Assembly (NCBI GenBank): GCA_021604605.1
Contig: BQJH01000070.1
Coordinates: forward strand, 1 to 11,930
DNA: 11,930 nucleotides
Source of the DNA: Hyphococcus sp.
Lineage (GTDB): Bacteria; Pseudomonadota; Alphaproteobacteria; Caulobacterales; Parvularculaceae
Direction of reading: 5' to 3'
Shown here: positions 5,280 through 11,930 of the stretch, one piece after another
Layout of the letters: every line of letters starts with the position of its first letter
Numbering within the stretch: position 1 is the first letter of the stretch
Translations under genes and position numbers: made by a program
Notes under the pieces: generated by a model
What the model was told of the DNA's origin: nothing
Seen by the model: the letters and a program-made list of their open reading frames with translations, nothing else
Databases searched by the model: none

Positions 5280-8126
5280 ATGATTTCAGCAAAATGGGCG
5301 GCCGCCGCCGCGATCAGCACAGCGCTACTTTTGGGCTGTGCAAAAGACAGCGAGCAATCTTCAGACACTTCTGGCAGCACGACGCAAGAAACGGCGCTGG
5401 TCGCCTTTGAAGAATTTACCCTCGATAACGGCCTCAAAGTTATCTTTCATGTAGATCGTTCAGACCCTGTTGTCGCCGTCGCATTGACCGCACATGTTGG
5501 CTCCGCTCGGGAAAAGCCGGGCCGCACCGGGTTTGCCCATCTGTTTGAGCACCTCCTCTTTTTGGAATCTGAAAACCTCGGCAAAGGCGGACTTGACGCC
5601 ATGAGCGCACGCATTGGCGGGTCCGGCGCTAACGGCTCCACCAGCCGCGACCGCACCAACTATTTCCAGACTGTGCCAAAAGATTCGCTGGAAAAAATGA
5701 TCTGGGCGGAAGCTGACAAGATCGGGTATTTCATCAACACGGTGACGGCCCCTGTGCTGGCGAAAGAAAAACAGGTCGTTAAGAACGAAAAACGCCAGAG
5801 CTATGACAACCAACCTTACGGGCACACATTTTATGTTCTCGGCAAGGCGCTCTACCCGGAAGGACATCCCTATAATTGGCAAGTCATCGGATCTTTAGAT
5901 GACCTCGACGCAGCAACCCTGGACGACGTTAAAGAATTTTACCGGGACTGGTACACACCCAATAACGTTAGTCTTGTCATTGCAGGGGATTTTAATGAAG
6001 CACAGGCCCGCGCATGGGTTGAAAAATATTTCGCGGAAATTCCACGCGGCCCCGAAGTTGCGCCTTTAGAAAAACAACCCGTCACGCTTTCTGAAACGAA
6101 AAAACTTTTTCACGAAGACAATTTTGCACAACTGCCGGAATTGACCATCGCCTGGCCAACCGTCCCGCAATATCACCCAGACGGATATGCGCTTGATGTA
6201 CTCGCTGAACTCTTGAGCGGATCAAAAAGCGCGCCACTGAACGAAGTCCTCATTGATGAAAAGAAGCTAACATCGAACGTTGCTATCTTTGGGTATAATT
6301 CTGAATTATCCGGAGAAACAATCCTTAGTATACGCGGCTTTAACAGTGTCGATCTCGACGACATTAAAACTGCACTTGATGAAGGGTTTGCCAAATTTGA
6401 AACGGAAGGCATTTCACAAAAAGACCTTGATCGGATCAAAACCACACAGGAAGTCGGGTTTTATGGCGGCATTCAAAGTGTACTGGGCAAAGCATTTAAC
6501 CTCGCACAATATGAAATATTTGCCGGTGACGCAGGCTACATCAATCGCGACATTGAGTTGATTAAAGCCGTGACTGCAGACGATGTGATGCGGGTTTACA
6601 ACCAATATATCAAAGACAAACCCTATGTGGCGACGAGTTTCGTTCCCCAAGGGGCGCCAGAACTCGCGCTGGATGGGTCAATCCGCGCTGAAGTCGTGGA
6701 AGAAGAAATTGTGCAAGGTGCGGAAGCGTCATTCGATGCAAGCGGCGTCGCGGACTATGAGCGCACCGCCTCTTCATTCGACAGAACTCAAGAGCCTGAC
6801 TATGGCGAAGCCCCTGTTGTAACCCCGCCAACAGTCTGGGAAACAAAATTTGTAAATGACCTGGAAGTTTTCGGGATTGAAAATCACGAACTGCCGCTGG
6901 TTCAGTTTGAGCTATCTTTTGACGGTGGGCACTTTCTTGATGACCCTTCAAAGCCTGGCGCCGCCAGTCTCCTGGCAGAAATCCTCGACAAAGGAACAGC
7001 GACCCGAACCGCCGCTGAACTTGAAGAAGCGATCGAGGCTCTTGGCGCTAATATTTCTGTCGGTGCAGGCAGTGAGCGTTTTGTGATTTCCGGCGGAACG
7101 TTGGCGCGCAATTTCGATGCAACTATGGCGCTTTTAAAAGAAATTCTTCTTGAACCCCGTTGGGATGAGGAAGAGTTTTCTCTCGCCAAAGCACGCACGA
7201 TCAGCGCCATTCAAAGCAGTCAGGCGCAACCCACAAGCATCGCAAACAGAGCTTTCGCCAAAATACTATTTGGGGAAGGACACATACTTGCGACGCCTGT
7301 CATCGGGACCGAAGCCTCAGTCTCCGCCCTCACAATTGAGGATTTAAAGACCTATTATGTGACAGCGCTCGCGCCGAATACCGCTAATTTTCGGGTCGTT
7401 GGCGCTGTCAATCAGGATGATGTTCTAGCGGCTTTAGGCAACCTTGCTGACGCATGGCCATCGGCAACAGTAACAATGCCATCTTATGCAGAGCCTAAAG
7501 CACCCGAAAAAAGCACGGTATATTTCTACGATATGCCGGGCGCCAAACAATCGATCTTCCGGTTCGGCTATCCGGCCTTAAAAAGAACGGACGATGACTA
7601 CTTTGCCGCGAATATTTTAAACTATCGTCTTGGCGGCGGCGGCTTTGCATCACGATTGACGCAAGAACTGCGCGAAGGAAAAGGCTATACCTATGGCATC
7701 GGCAGTAGCTTTGGCGGATCAAAACGCTACGGCACGTTTATGGTCTCCAGCGGCGTGCGCAGCAACGTGACGCTCGAAGCTGCGGATCTCGTTAAATCGA
7801 TCATGGAAGAGTATGGGGCGACCTTCACAGAAGAAGATCTCGATGTTTCCAAGAGCTTCCTTTTAAAAAGCAAAGCCCGCGCTTTTGAGACGTTAGGCGC
7901 TAAACTCGGCATGCTTCAAAACATTGCCGACTACGACCAGCCTTATGATTATATTCAAAAGCAGGACGAGATCATCAACGCCATGAGCGTTGAGAAAATT
8001 CAAACTCTTGCCGACCAGTATCTTCGCCCTGACGCAATGCACTATGTCATTGTTGGTGACGGCGAGACACAAAGAGACCGGCTTGAAGAATTAGGCTTTG
8101 GTGAGGTTGCTTTGCTAAACGAGTAA
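5280..8126 (+). CDS. Two-domain M16 zinc metallopeptidase lipoprotein
   Basis: The 948-residue protein begins with a lipoprotein signal peptide ending LLLGC (Cys20), then a Ser/Thr-rich linker. The first M16 half (about 43-460) has the inverted zinc motif H87-L-F-E-H91 and third ligand Glu170 (KNEKRQSYD), so it is probably active. The second half (about 515-940) lacks HxxEH but keeps the substrate-side signature LGGGGFASRLTQELREGKGYTYG, as in pitrilysin and processing-peptidase-like enzymes where two halves form one chamber. It should degrade peptides in the periplasm or at the outer membrane; substrates are unknown. GAGG in CTGAGGGGATAATC serves as SD for ATG 5280. It is probably in an operon with the upstream DUF1579-like gene. 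Confidence 0.95.
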   Translation: MISAKWAAAAAISTALLLGCAKDSEQSSDTSGSTTQETALVAFEEFTLDNGLKVIFHVDRSDPVVAVALTAHVGSAREKPGRTGFAHLFEHLLFLESENLGKGGLDAMSARIGGSGANGSTSRDRTNYFQTVPKDSLEKMIWAEADKIGYFINTVTAPVLAKEKQVVKNEKRQSYDNQPYGHTFYVLGKALYPEGHPYNWQVIGSLDDLDAATLDDVKEFYRDWYTPNNVSLVIAGDFNEAQARAWVEKYFAEIPRGPEVAPLEKQPVTLSETKKLFHEDNFAQLPELTIAWPTVPQYHPDGYALDVLAELLSGSKSAPLNEVLIDEKKLTSNVAIFGYNSELSGETILSIRGFNSVDLDDIKTALDEGFAKFETEGISQKDLDRIKTTQEVGFYGGIQSVLGKAFNLAQYEIFAGDAGYINRDIELIKAVTADDVMRVYNQYIKDKPYVATSFVPQGAPELALDGSIRAEVVEEEIVQGAEASFDASGVADYERTASSFDRTQEPDYGEAPVVTPPTVWETKFVNDLEVFGIENHELPLVQFELSFDGGHFLDDPSKPGAASLLAEILDKGTATRTAAELEEAIEALGANISVGAGSERFVISGGTLARNFDATMALLKEILLEPRWDEEEFSLAKARTISAIQSSQAQPTSIANRAFAKILFGEGHILATPVIGTEASVSALTIEDLKTYYVTALAPNTANFRVVGAVNQDDVLAALGNLADAWPSATVTMPSYAEPKAPEKSTVYFYDMPGAKQSIFRFGYPALKRTDDDYFAANILNYRLGGGGFASRLTQELREGKGYTYGIGSSFGGSKRYGTFMVSSGVRSNVTLEAADLVKSIMEEYGATFTEEDLDVSKSFLLKSKARAFETLGAKLGMLQNIADYDQPYDYIQKQDEIINAMSVEKIQTLADQYLRPDAMHYVIVGDGETQRDRLEELGFGEVALLNE

Positions 8127-8153
8127 TAGTCATCTGGGCGGCTATATAGCTTA

Positions 8154-8182
8154 TTGCCGTTCGCAATCACAATGCATAGGAT
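8154..8182 (+). promoter_or_regulatory. Candidate coq7 promoter placed at the start codon
   Basis: TTGCCG (8154-8159), 17 bases, then TAGGAT (8177-8182) resemble a sigma-70 promoter. The predicted transcript start falls at or next to the A of ATG 8188, which would make the mRNA leaderless. The same AGGA (8178-8181) could instead be an SD six bases from the ATG in a longer transcript from upstream. Confidence 0.35.
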
Positions 8183-8187
8183 TACGC

Positions 8188-8712
8188 ATGCTTCGGCCTG
8201 CTAAAACCATTGCAGAAAAAATGATTAAGGTAGATCACGCTGGAGAGAACGGCGCGGTCAACATTTACAGGGCACAGCGGTTTGCATCATCCTTACGCGC
8301 TCGAAGACTGCTGCCTCAATTACAAGAGTTTCAAGAACACGAAGAAGAACATCGCCGTATTTTTGCAGCACATCTGAACAAAATTGGCGTTAGGCGGTGT
8401 GTTAGTTACCACGCCTGCGGGATGGGTGGCTTTTGCCTAGGCCTTGTAACCGGTTTGATTGGCCCAAACGCCGTCACCGCAACTACATTTGCCGTAGAGC
8501 ATACTGTACTCAAACATTTAGAAGAGCAGCTAAGTTTCCTGCAAGACAATAATCAAGACGCATATGTTTGCGTCAAAAAAATCTATGCTGATGAAAAAGC
8601 TCATCATGATGCGGCAGAAAATCAACTGACGCAACAAACCCTCATGGCGTGGATTTTAGTACCCTTAGTAAAGCTCTCTACTGATCTTGTAATTCGATTC
8701 GGCATGCGGTGA
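8188..8712 (+). CDS. coq7: Coq7-type 5-demethoxyubiquinone hydroxylase
   Basis: Coq7 is a membrane-associated di-iron monooxygenase that hydroxylates demethoxyubiquinone at C6, the second-to-last step of ubiquinone synthesis. The 174-residue length is typical. Ferritin-like iron ligands are visible: DHAGE (Glu20), E52-x-x-H55 in EFQEHEEEHRRIF, VEHTVLKHLEEQL (Glu104) and E136-x-x-H139 in YADEKAHHDAAE. The middle segment GGFCLGLVTGLIGPNAV is hydrophobic, fitting membrane insertion. Two CDxx-like cysteines are not part of the site. Codon choice (more TTA, GTA, AGA, CAA) seems richer in AT than purA or serA by eye. It converges on serA with only 15 bases between stop codons and is 61 bases downstream of the M16 gene, so it may be read from that operon or its own promoter. 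Confidence 0.95.
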   Translation: MLRPAKTIAEKMIKVDHAGENGAVNIYRAQRFASSLRARRLLPQLQEFQEHEEEHRRIFAAHLNKIGVRRCVSYHACGMGGFCLGLVTGLIGPNAVTATTFAVEHTVLKHLEEQLSFLQDNNQDAYVCVKKIYADEKAHHDAAENQLTQQTLMAWILVPLVKLSTDLVIRFGMR

Positions 8713-8727
8713 CGCGAATACCATGCC
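8701..8727. terminator. Inverted repeat at the coq7/serA convergent junction
   Basis: GGCATG (8701-8706) and CATGCC (8722-8727) are perfect 6-bp arms spanning the coq7 stop codon and ending next to the serA stop. The position suits a shared two-way terminator, but no U-run follows in either direction, so this is a weak call. Confidence 0.3.
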
Positions 8728-10308
8728 TTAAAAAACCAGCGCCTTGGCTTGCGTCACGTGAGGCAAGGCGCTCACTTTACTCAAGACATCGTCAGAGATC
8801 GGCTGGTCAACAGCAAGCAGCGCAATCGCCTGCTCTCCGGGCGCTGAGCGCCCCAAGCTAAACGTCGCAATATTGACGCCTGCCTCACCCAGCGTTTGGC
8901 CTAACGCGCCGATAAAGCCCGGACGATCATCATTGGTTGTGTAAAGCATATTCGGGGCAAACCCAGCATCCATATCGACACCTTTTATTTCAATGATACG
9001 CGGCTCGCCGGCAAAAACTGTCCCGGACACGGTGCGCTCCTGTGTTTCGGAAACAATCCGCAAGTGAATGATACTGTCGAAACTGTCTGCATCATCACGG
9101 AAGGTTTCAGAAATAGAAACGCCTCTGTCTTTCGCCAGCACTGGTGCGTTGACGATATTCACCTCGGATAACATCGGCTTCAAAACACCCGCCACCGCAG
9201 CCGCTGTCAGCGGTTTGGTGTTAAGCACCGCAACATCGCCTTCAAAAACTAGCTCAATCTTTTTCAATCCGCTTTGCGTAAGCTGTCCTGCAAACGCACC
9301 CAGTTTCTCCGCCAGCGCGATAAAGGGTTTTAACCTCGGCGCCTCTTCAGCCGTTACAGAAGGCATGTTAAGTGCGTTGGAAACAGCGCCGCGCATTAAA
9401 TAATCAGCCATCTGTTCAGCAACTTGGATAGCCACATTTTCCTGCGCTTCCATAGTCGAGGCGCCAAGATGCGGCGTTGCAACCACTTTCGGGTGGCCGA
9501 AAAGCGCATGTTCCTTCGCCGGTTCCGTTTCATAAACATCAAGCGCGGCGCCGGCGACACGGCCCTCATCCAAAGCATCTTTTAGAGCCGCTTCATCAAC
9601 AAGCCCGCCCCGCGCACAATTGATGATGAACACACCTTGCTTCAATTTTGCTATATTTTCCCGTCCAAGAATATTGCGCGTCTGGTCCGTTAACGGCGTA
9701 TGCAGCGTAATAATATCTGCGCGCGTTAAAAGACCATCAAGTTCAACTTTCTCAACACCAAGCTCGACGGCGCGCTCTTCAGTCAAAAATGGGTCAAAGG
9801 CGATGACCCGCATTTTAAGCCCCAACGCCCGGTCAACGACAATAGAACCGATATTGCCGCAACCGATAACGCCAAGCGTTTTGCCGAAAACTTCCGCCCC
9901 CATAAAAGCAGACTTCTCCCATTTACCAGCATGGGTTGATTGGTTTGCCTGAGGGATTTGACGAACCAATGCAAACATCATCGCAATCGCATGTTCCGCC
10001 GTTGTGATCGCATTGCCATAAGGCGTGTTCATCACCACGACACCGTTAGCTGTCGCGGCGGGGATATCAATGTTATCAACGCCAATCCCTGCACGACCAA
10101 CGACTTTAAGGTTTTTACCCGCCGCAATGATTTTGGATGTCGCTTTGGTTGCCGATCGCACAGCCAAGCCGTCATATTCGCCAATAATCTCGAGCAGTTT
10201 CTCTTTGTCTTTACCAAGCTTAGGCTGGTAATCAACTTCTACACCGCGCTCCTTAAAAATATTAACGGCAGTTTCGCTTAACGCGTCGGAAATAAGAACT
10301 TTTGGCAT
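8728..10308 (-). CDS. serA: D-3-phosphoglycerate dehydrogenase (long form, ACT domain)
   Basis: SerA oxidises 3-phosphoglycerate to 3-phosphohydroxypyruvate with NAD, the first step of serine synthesis, in the cytosol. The 526-residue protein is the long form: substrate and NAD domains (1-310) with the Rossmann motif GCGNIG at 149-154 and catalytic Arg233 (CARGGLVDE), Glu262 (YETEP) and His280 (ATPHLGAS). An intervening ASB-type domain (about 320-450) follows, then a C-terminal ACT domain from about 455 (MLYTTNDDRPGFIGALGQTL), where serine feedback binding may occur. The SD AGAGG lies upstream of ATG 10308. It follows serC by 43 bases on the same strand, forming the serC-serA operon. It is intact with no odd features. 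Confidence 0.98.
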   Translation of the reverse strand: MPKVLISDALSETAVNIFKERGVEVDYQPKLGKDKEKLLEIIGEYDGLAVRSATKATSKIIAAGKNLKVVGRAGIGVDNIDIPAATANGVVVMNTPYGNAITTAEHAIAMMFALVRQIPQANQSTHAGKWEKSAFMGAEVFGKTLGVIGCGNIGSIVVDRALGLKMRVIAFDPFLTEERAVELGVEKVELDGLLTRADIITLHTPLTDQTRNILGRENIAKLKQGVFIINCARGGLVDEAALKDALDEGRVAGAALDVYETEPAKEHALFGHPKVVATPHLGASTMEAQENVAIQVAEQMADYLMRGAVSNALNMPSVTAEEAPRLKPFIALAEKLGAFAGQLTQSGLKKIELVFEGDVAVLNTKPLTAAAVAGVLKPMLSEVNIVNAPVLAKDRGVSISETFRDDADSFDSIIHLRIVSETQERTVSGTVFAGEPRIIEIKGVDMDAGFAPNMLYTTNDDRPGFIGALGQTLGEAGVNIATFSLGRSAPGEQAIALLAVDQPISDDVLSKVSALPHVTQAKALVF

Positions 10309-10351
10309 AGCTTGAGGCCTCTTGCTGGAATAATCAGTAGGGGAATGGCTG

Positions 10352-11509
10352 TTAGATAGATGATTTAGCAGTGTGAAACGCCCAGTCGAGCCAGGGACAA
10401 AGCGTCTCTATATCTTCACGCTCAACGGTAGCGCCGCACCAGATACGCAATCCCGGAGGCGCATCGCGATAGCCGCCAATGTCATAGGCAGCCTCTTGAG
10501 CTTCGAGATGTTTCTCCATCGCTTTGACAAAAGCGCGCTGCGCCTTTTCATCAAGTGCGCCAATTTCCGGATCAGTGATTTTCAGGCACACAGATGTGTT
10601 CGATCGCAAGGCGGCATCAGCACAAAGAAAATCGAGCCAGGGTGTTTTTTTAACCCACACCGCCAAAGCGGCTGCATTCTCATCTGCACGTTGATGCAAC
10701 GCCGATAAGCCACCGAGCTTGGCCGCCCATTTTAAAGTGTCGAGATAATCTTCGACACATAACATGGAAGGCGTGTTGATTGTCGCGCCTTCAAATATGT
10801 CTTCAATCAATTTACCGCCTTTGGTGAGACGGAAGAGTTTTGGCAATGGCCTGGGCGGCGTATAACTTTCAAGCCGCTTCACAGCGCGCGGGCTAAGAAT
10901 AAGCATCCCATGGGCCGCCTCCCCGCCAAGGACTTTTTGCCAGGAATAAGTTATGACATCGAGCTTTTGCCAATCCAACGGCTGAGCAAAGACCGCTGAA
11001 GTCGCATCACAAATCACAACCCCTTCGCGATCATCTGAAATCCAGTCGGCGTTCGGCACGCGTACGCCGGAGGTCGTACCGTTCCATGTGAAGACAACAT
11101 CATGGGCTGGGTTTGCCGCGCCAAGGTCCGAAATTTCGCCGTAAGCCGCCTCATGCAGGCGCGCATCAAGGCCAAGCTGTTTTACCGCATCGGTGATCCA
11201 TCCTGCTCCAAAACTCTCCCACGCGAACATATCGACCGGCCGCTCGCCCAACATCGTCCACATCGCCATCTCAACGGCGCCCGTATCAGACGCAGGAACA
11301 ATTCCGATACGGTACTCATCCGGCACACCCAAAAGCGCGCGCGTGCGGTCTATGGCGTCTTTCAAACGCGCTTTCCCAATCTTTGATCGGTGAGAGCGGC
11401 CAAGAGGCGCAGCGTTCAGGTTTTCAGGGGACCATCCCGGCCGCTTTGCGCATGGCCCAGATGAAAAATACGGGCGCGCAGGGCGCGCCGCTGGCATCGT
11501 TTCAGTCAT
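10352..11509 (-). CDS. serC: Phosphoserine aminotransferase
   Basis: SerC transfers an amino group from glutamate to 3-phosphohydroxypyruvate to give phosphoserine, step two of serine synthesis, and acts on a similar pyridoxine (PdxA pathway) intermediate in many bacteria. The protein is a PLP enzyme of the short type seen in alphaproteobacteria and Methanosarcina: YFSSGPCAKRPGW near the start, VPASDTGAVEMAMW, FTWNGTTSGVR, ICDATSAVFAQPLDW and the PLP lysine K192 in YSWQKVLGGEAAHG. The frame is open for 60 codons further upstream, but ATG 11509 is chosen because it gives the usual 385-residue length, begins MTETMP just before the conserved block and has GGAAGG as SD. The extension would read through the regulatory leader. 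serA follows 43 bases downstream. Confidence 0.97.
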   Translation of the reverse strand: MTETMPAARPARPYFSSGPCAKRPGWSPENLNAAPLGRSHRSKIGKARLKDAIDRTRALLGVPDEYRIGIVPASDTGAVEMAMWTMLGERPVDMFAWESFGAGWITDAVKQLGLDARLHEAAYGEISDLGAANPAHDVVFTWNGTTSGVRVPNADWISDDREGVVICDATSAVFAQPLDWQKLDVITYSWQKVLGGEAAHGMLILSPRAVKRLESYTPPRPLPKLFRLTKGGKLIEDIFEGATINTPSMLCVEDYLDTLKWAAKLGGLSALHQRADENAAALAVWVKKTPWLDFLCADAALRSNTSVCLKITDPEIGALDEKAQRAFVKAMEKHLEAQEAAYDIGGYRDAPPGLRIWCGATVEREDIETLCPWLDWAFHTAKSSI

Positions 11510-11510
11510 A

Positions 11511-11562
11511 AATCCATCCTTCCAGATGGTAAGCGCCCCGTTGGGGGGGCGTGGCCCACAAC
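11511..11562 (-). ncRNA. Candidate serC leader element (two stem-loops)
   Basis: In the minus-strand RNA upstream of serC, CGCCCC-CCCAAC-GGGGCG forms a 6-bp GC stem. A second stem, CCAUC-UGGAAG-GAUGG, carries the serC SD (GGAAGG) in its loop and 3' side, a few bases before AUG. A competing pairing through GUUG/CAAC or GGGC/GCCC upstream could replace the first stem. Alphaproteobacterial serC genes are known to have a conserved leader (Rfam serC motif); the position matches, but I cannot confirm the consensus by eye. Confidence 0.5.
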
Positions 11563-11563
11563 A

Positions 11564-11592
11564 ACCATTACTCAGTGCGATTTCAGGGTCAA
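11564..11592 (-). promoter_or_regulatory. Candidate serC promoter
   Basis: TTGACC (11587-11592, minus strand) is followed after 17 bases by AATGGT (11564-11569), a weak -10. It would start the transcript right before the leader stems, giving a leader of about 50 bases, a good fit in position. Tentative. Confidence 0.35.
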
Positions 11593-11624
11593 GAATTTTT
11601 TGCGGTGCAACAGCAAGAAACAGG

Positions 11625-11653
11625 TTGCCCGCAAACCCCACTGGCTTTAGCGC
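11625..11653 (+). promoter_or_regulatory. Candidate promoter for the transporter gene at its start codon
   Basis: TTGCCC (11625-11630), 17 bases, then TAGCGC (11648-11653), a poor -10. It would place the transcript start at the A of ATG 11660, and no SD is visible before that ATG. The pattern resembles the one before coq7. Weak evidence. Confidence 0.25.
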
Positions 11654-11659
11654 CATATC

Positions 11660-11930
11660 ATGGAAAAGACTCTTGAAACTCCCGCGCACGCCACATTATT
11701 TGATTGGGCGCTATTAGGGGTCTTGATTGCCATTGGCGGATCATCCTTTGCCATGATCCGCGGCGCCGTCGAAACCATCCCGCCAGCTGCAGTTACCGTT
11801 GGGCGGTTATGGGTCGGCGCGATTTTCCTTTATGTGGTCATGAAACAGGCTGGCCGGAAATTTCCGCCCCTTTTCGAAACAGAAAAAGCCGGACGCCGCC
11901 TCCATATCGAGTGGAAATGGATGATCGTCA
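11660..11930 (+). CDS. DMT/EamA-family transporter, 5' part (runs off right edge)
   Basis: The frame from ATG 11660 stays open for 90 codons to the window end. An in-frame TAG at 11648-11650 rules out an earlier start. The protein has a short cytoplasmic N-terminus, a first membrane helix (FDWALLGVLIAIGGSSFAMI, about residues 14-33), then IPPAAVTVGRLWVGAIFLYVV, the helix-loop-helix with the Arg typical of the ten-helix drug/metabolite transporter (EamA) proteins. These export amino acids or other small metabolites, but the substrate cannot be told here. Divergent from serC with 150 bases between; related transporters are often found near purA and serC-serA in alphaproteobacteria, as I recall. 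The start lacks an SD. Partial. Confidence 0.85.
   Translation, partial: MEKTLETPAHATLFDWALLGVLIAIGGSSFAMIRGAVETIPPAAVTVGRLWVGAIFLYVVMKQAGRKFPPLFETEKAGRRLHIEWKWMIV

Noticed and set aside
11510..11689. 60-codon in-frame extension of serC
   Set aside because: It reads through the leader stems and promoter region and overlaps the divergent transporter start; ATG 11509 has an SD and gives the normal length.

Overview
The window looks like ordinary chromosome of a moderate-GC alphaproteobacterium. The evidence is a serC-serA operon with the short SerC type (motif YSWQKVLGG), a di-iron Coq7 ubiquinone hydroxylase, a beta-barrel resembling the Rhizobium lipid A oxidase LpxQ, and purA close to serC-serA and a DMT-type transporter. 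The exact family cannot be fixed from the sequence; a Parvularculales- or Hyphomonadales-like organism is a guess. There are no insertion sequences, CRISPR arrays, tRNA or rRNA genes, and no sign of a phage or plasmid.

Left third (1-3128), minus strand, cell-envelope proteins. It starts with the 5' end of an unrecognised exported protein, then an LpxQ-like outer-membrane barrel and a YigE-like phosphodiester glycosidase-family (DUF2233) lipoprotein. A clear TPP (thiamine pyrophosphate) riboswitch aptamer lies upstream of the DUF2233 gene, which is not an expected thiamine-regulated target. Between aptamer and gene are a 9-bp tandem direct repeat and a 10-bp inverted repeat that could hide a Shine-Dalgarno (SD) sequence. 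Upstream of the riboswitch is a membrane-anchored thioredoxin-like protein with a WCSSCK motif. Its 3' end overlaps a small gene that encodes only the second half of a YHS-type domain.

Middle (3235-8712). purA (AMP synthesis) is on the minus strand behind a good promoter. Divergent from it, on the plus strand, is a probable two-gene operon: an exported DUF1579-like protein and a 948-residue two-domain M16 zinc-peptidase lipoprotein. coq7 (ubiquinone synthesis) follows, with its own promoter-like sequence right at its start codon.

Right part (8728-11930). The serC-serA operon (minus strand) makes the first two enzymes of phosphoserine synthesis. Its short leader contains stem-loops, one of which includes the serC SD, consistent with the alphaproteobacterial serC leader element. 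Divergent from it, a DMT/EamA-family transporter gene runs off the right edge.

Most genes are conserved housekeeping or envelope genes. The most interesting parts are regulatory: the riboswitch with an unexpected downstream gene, the SD-overlapping hairpins, and the half-domain YHS gene. I found no convincing undescribed multi-gene defence or mobile system.
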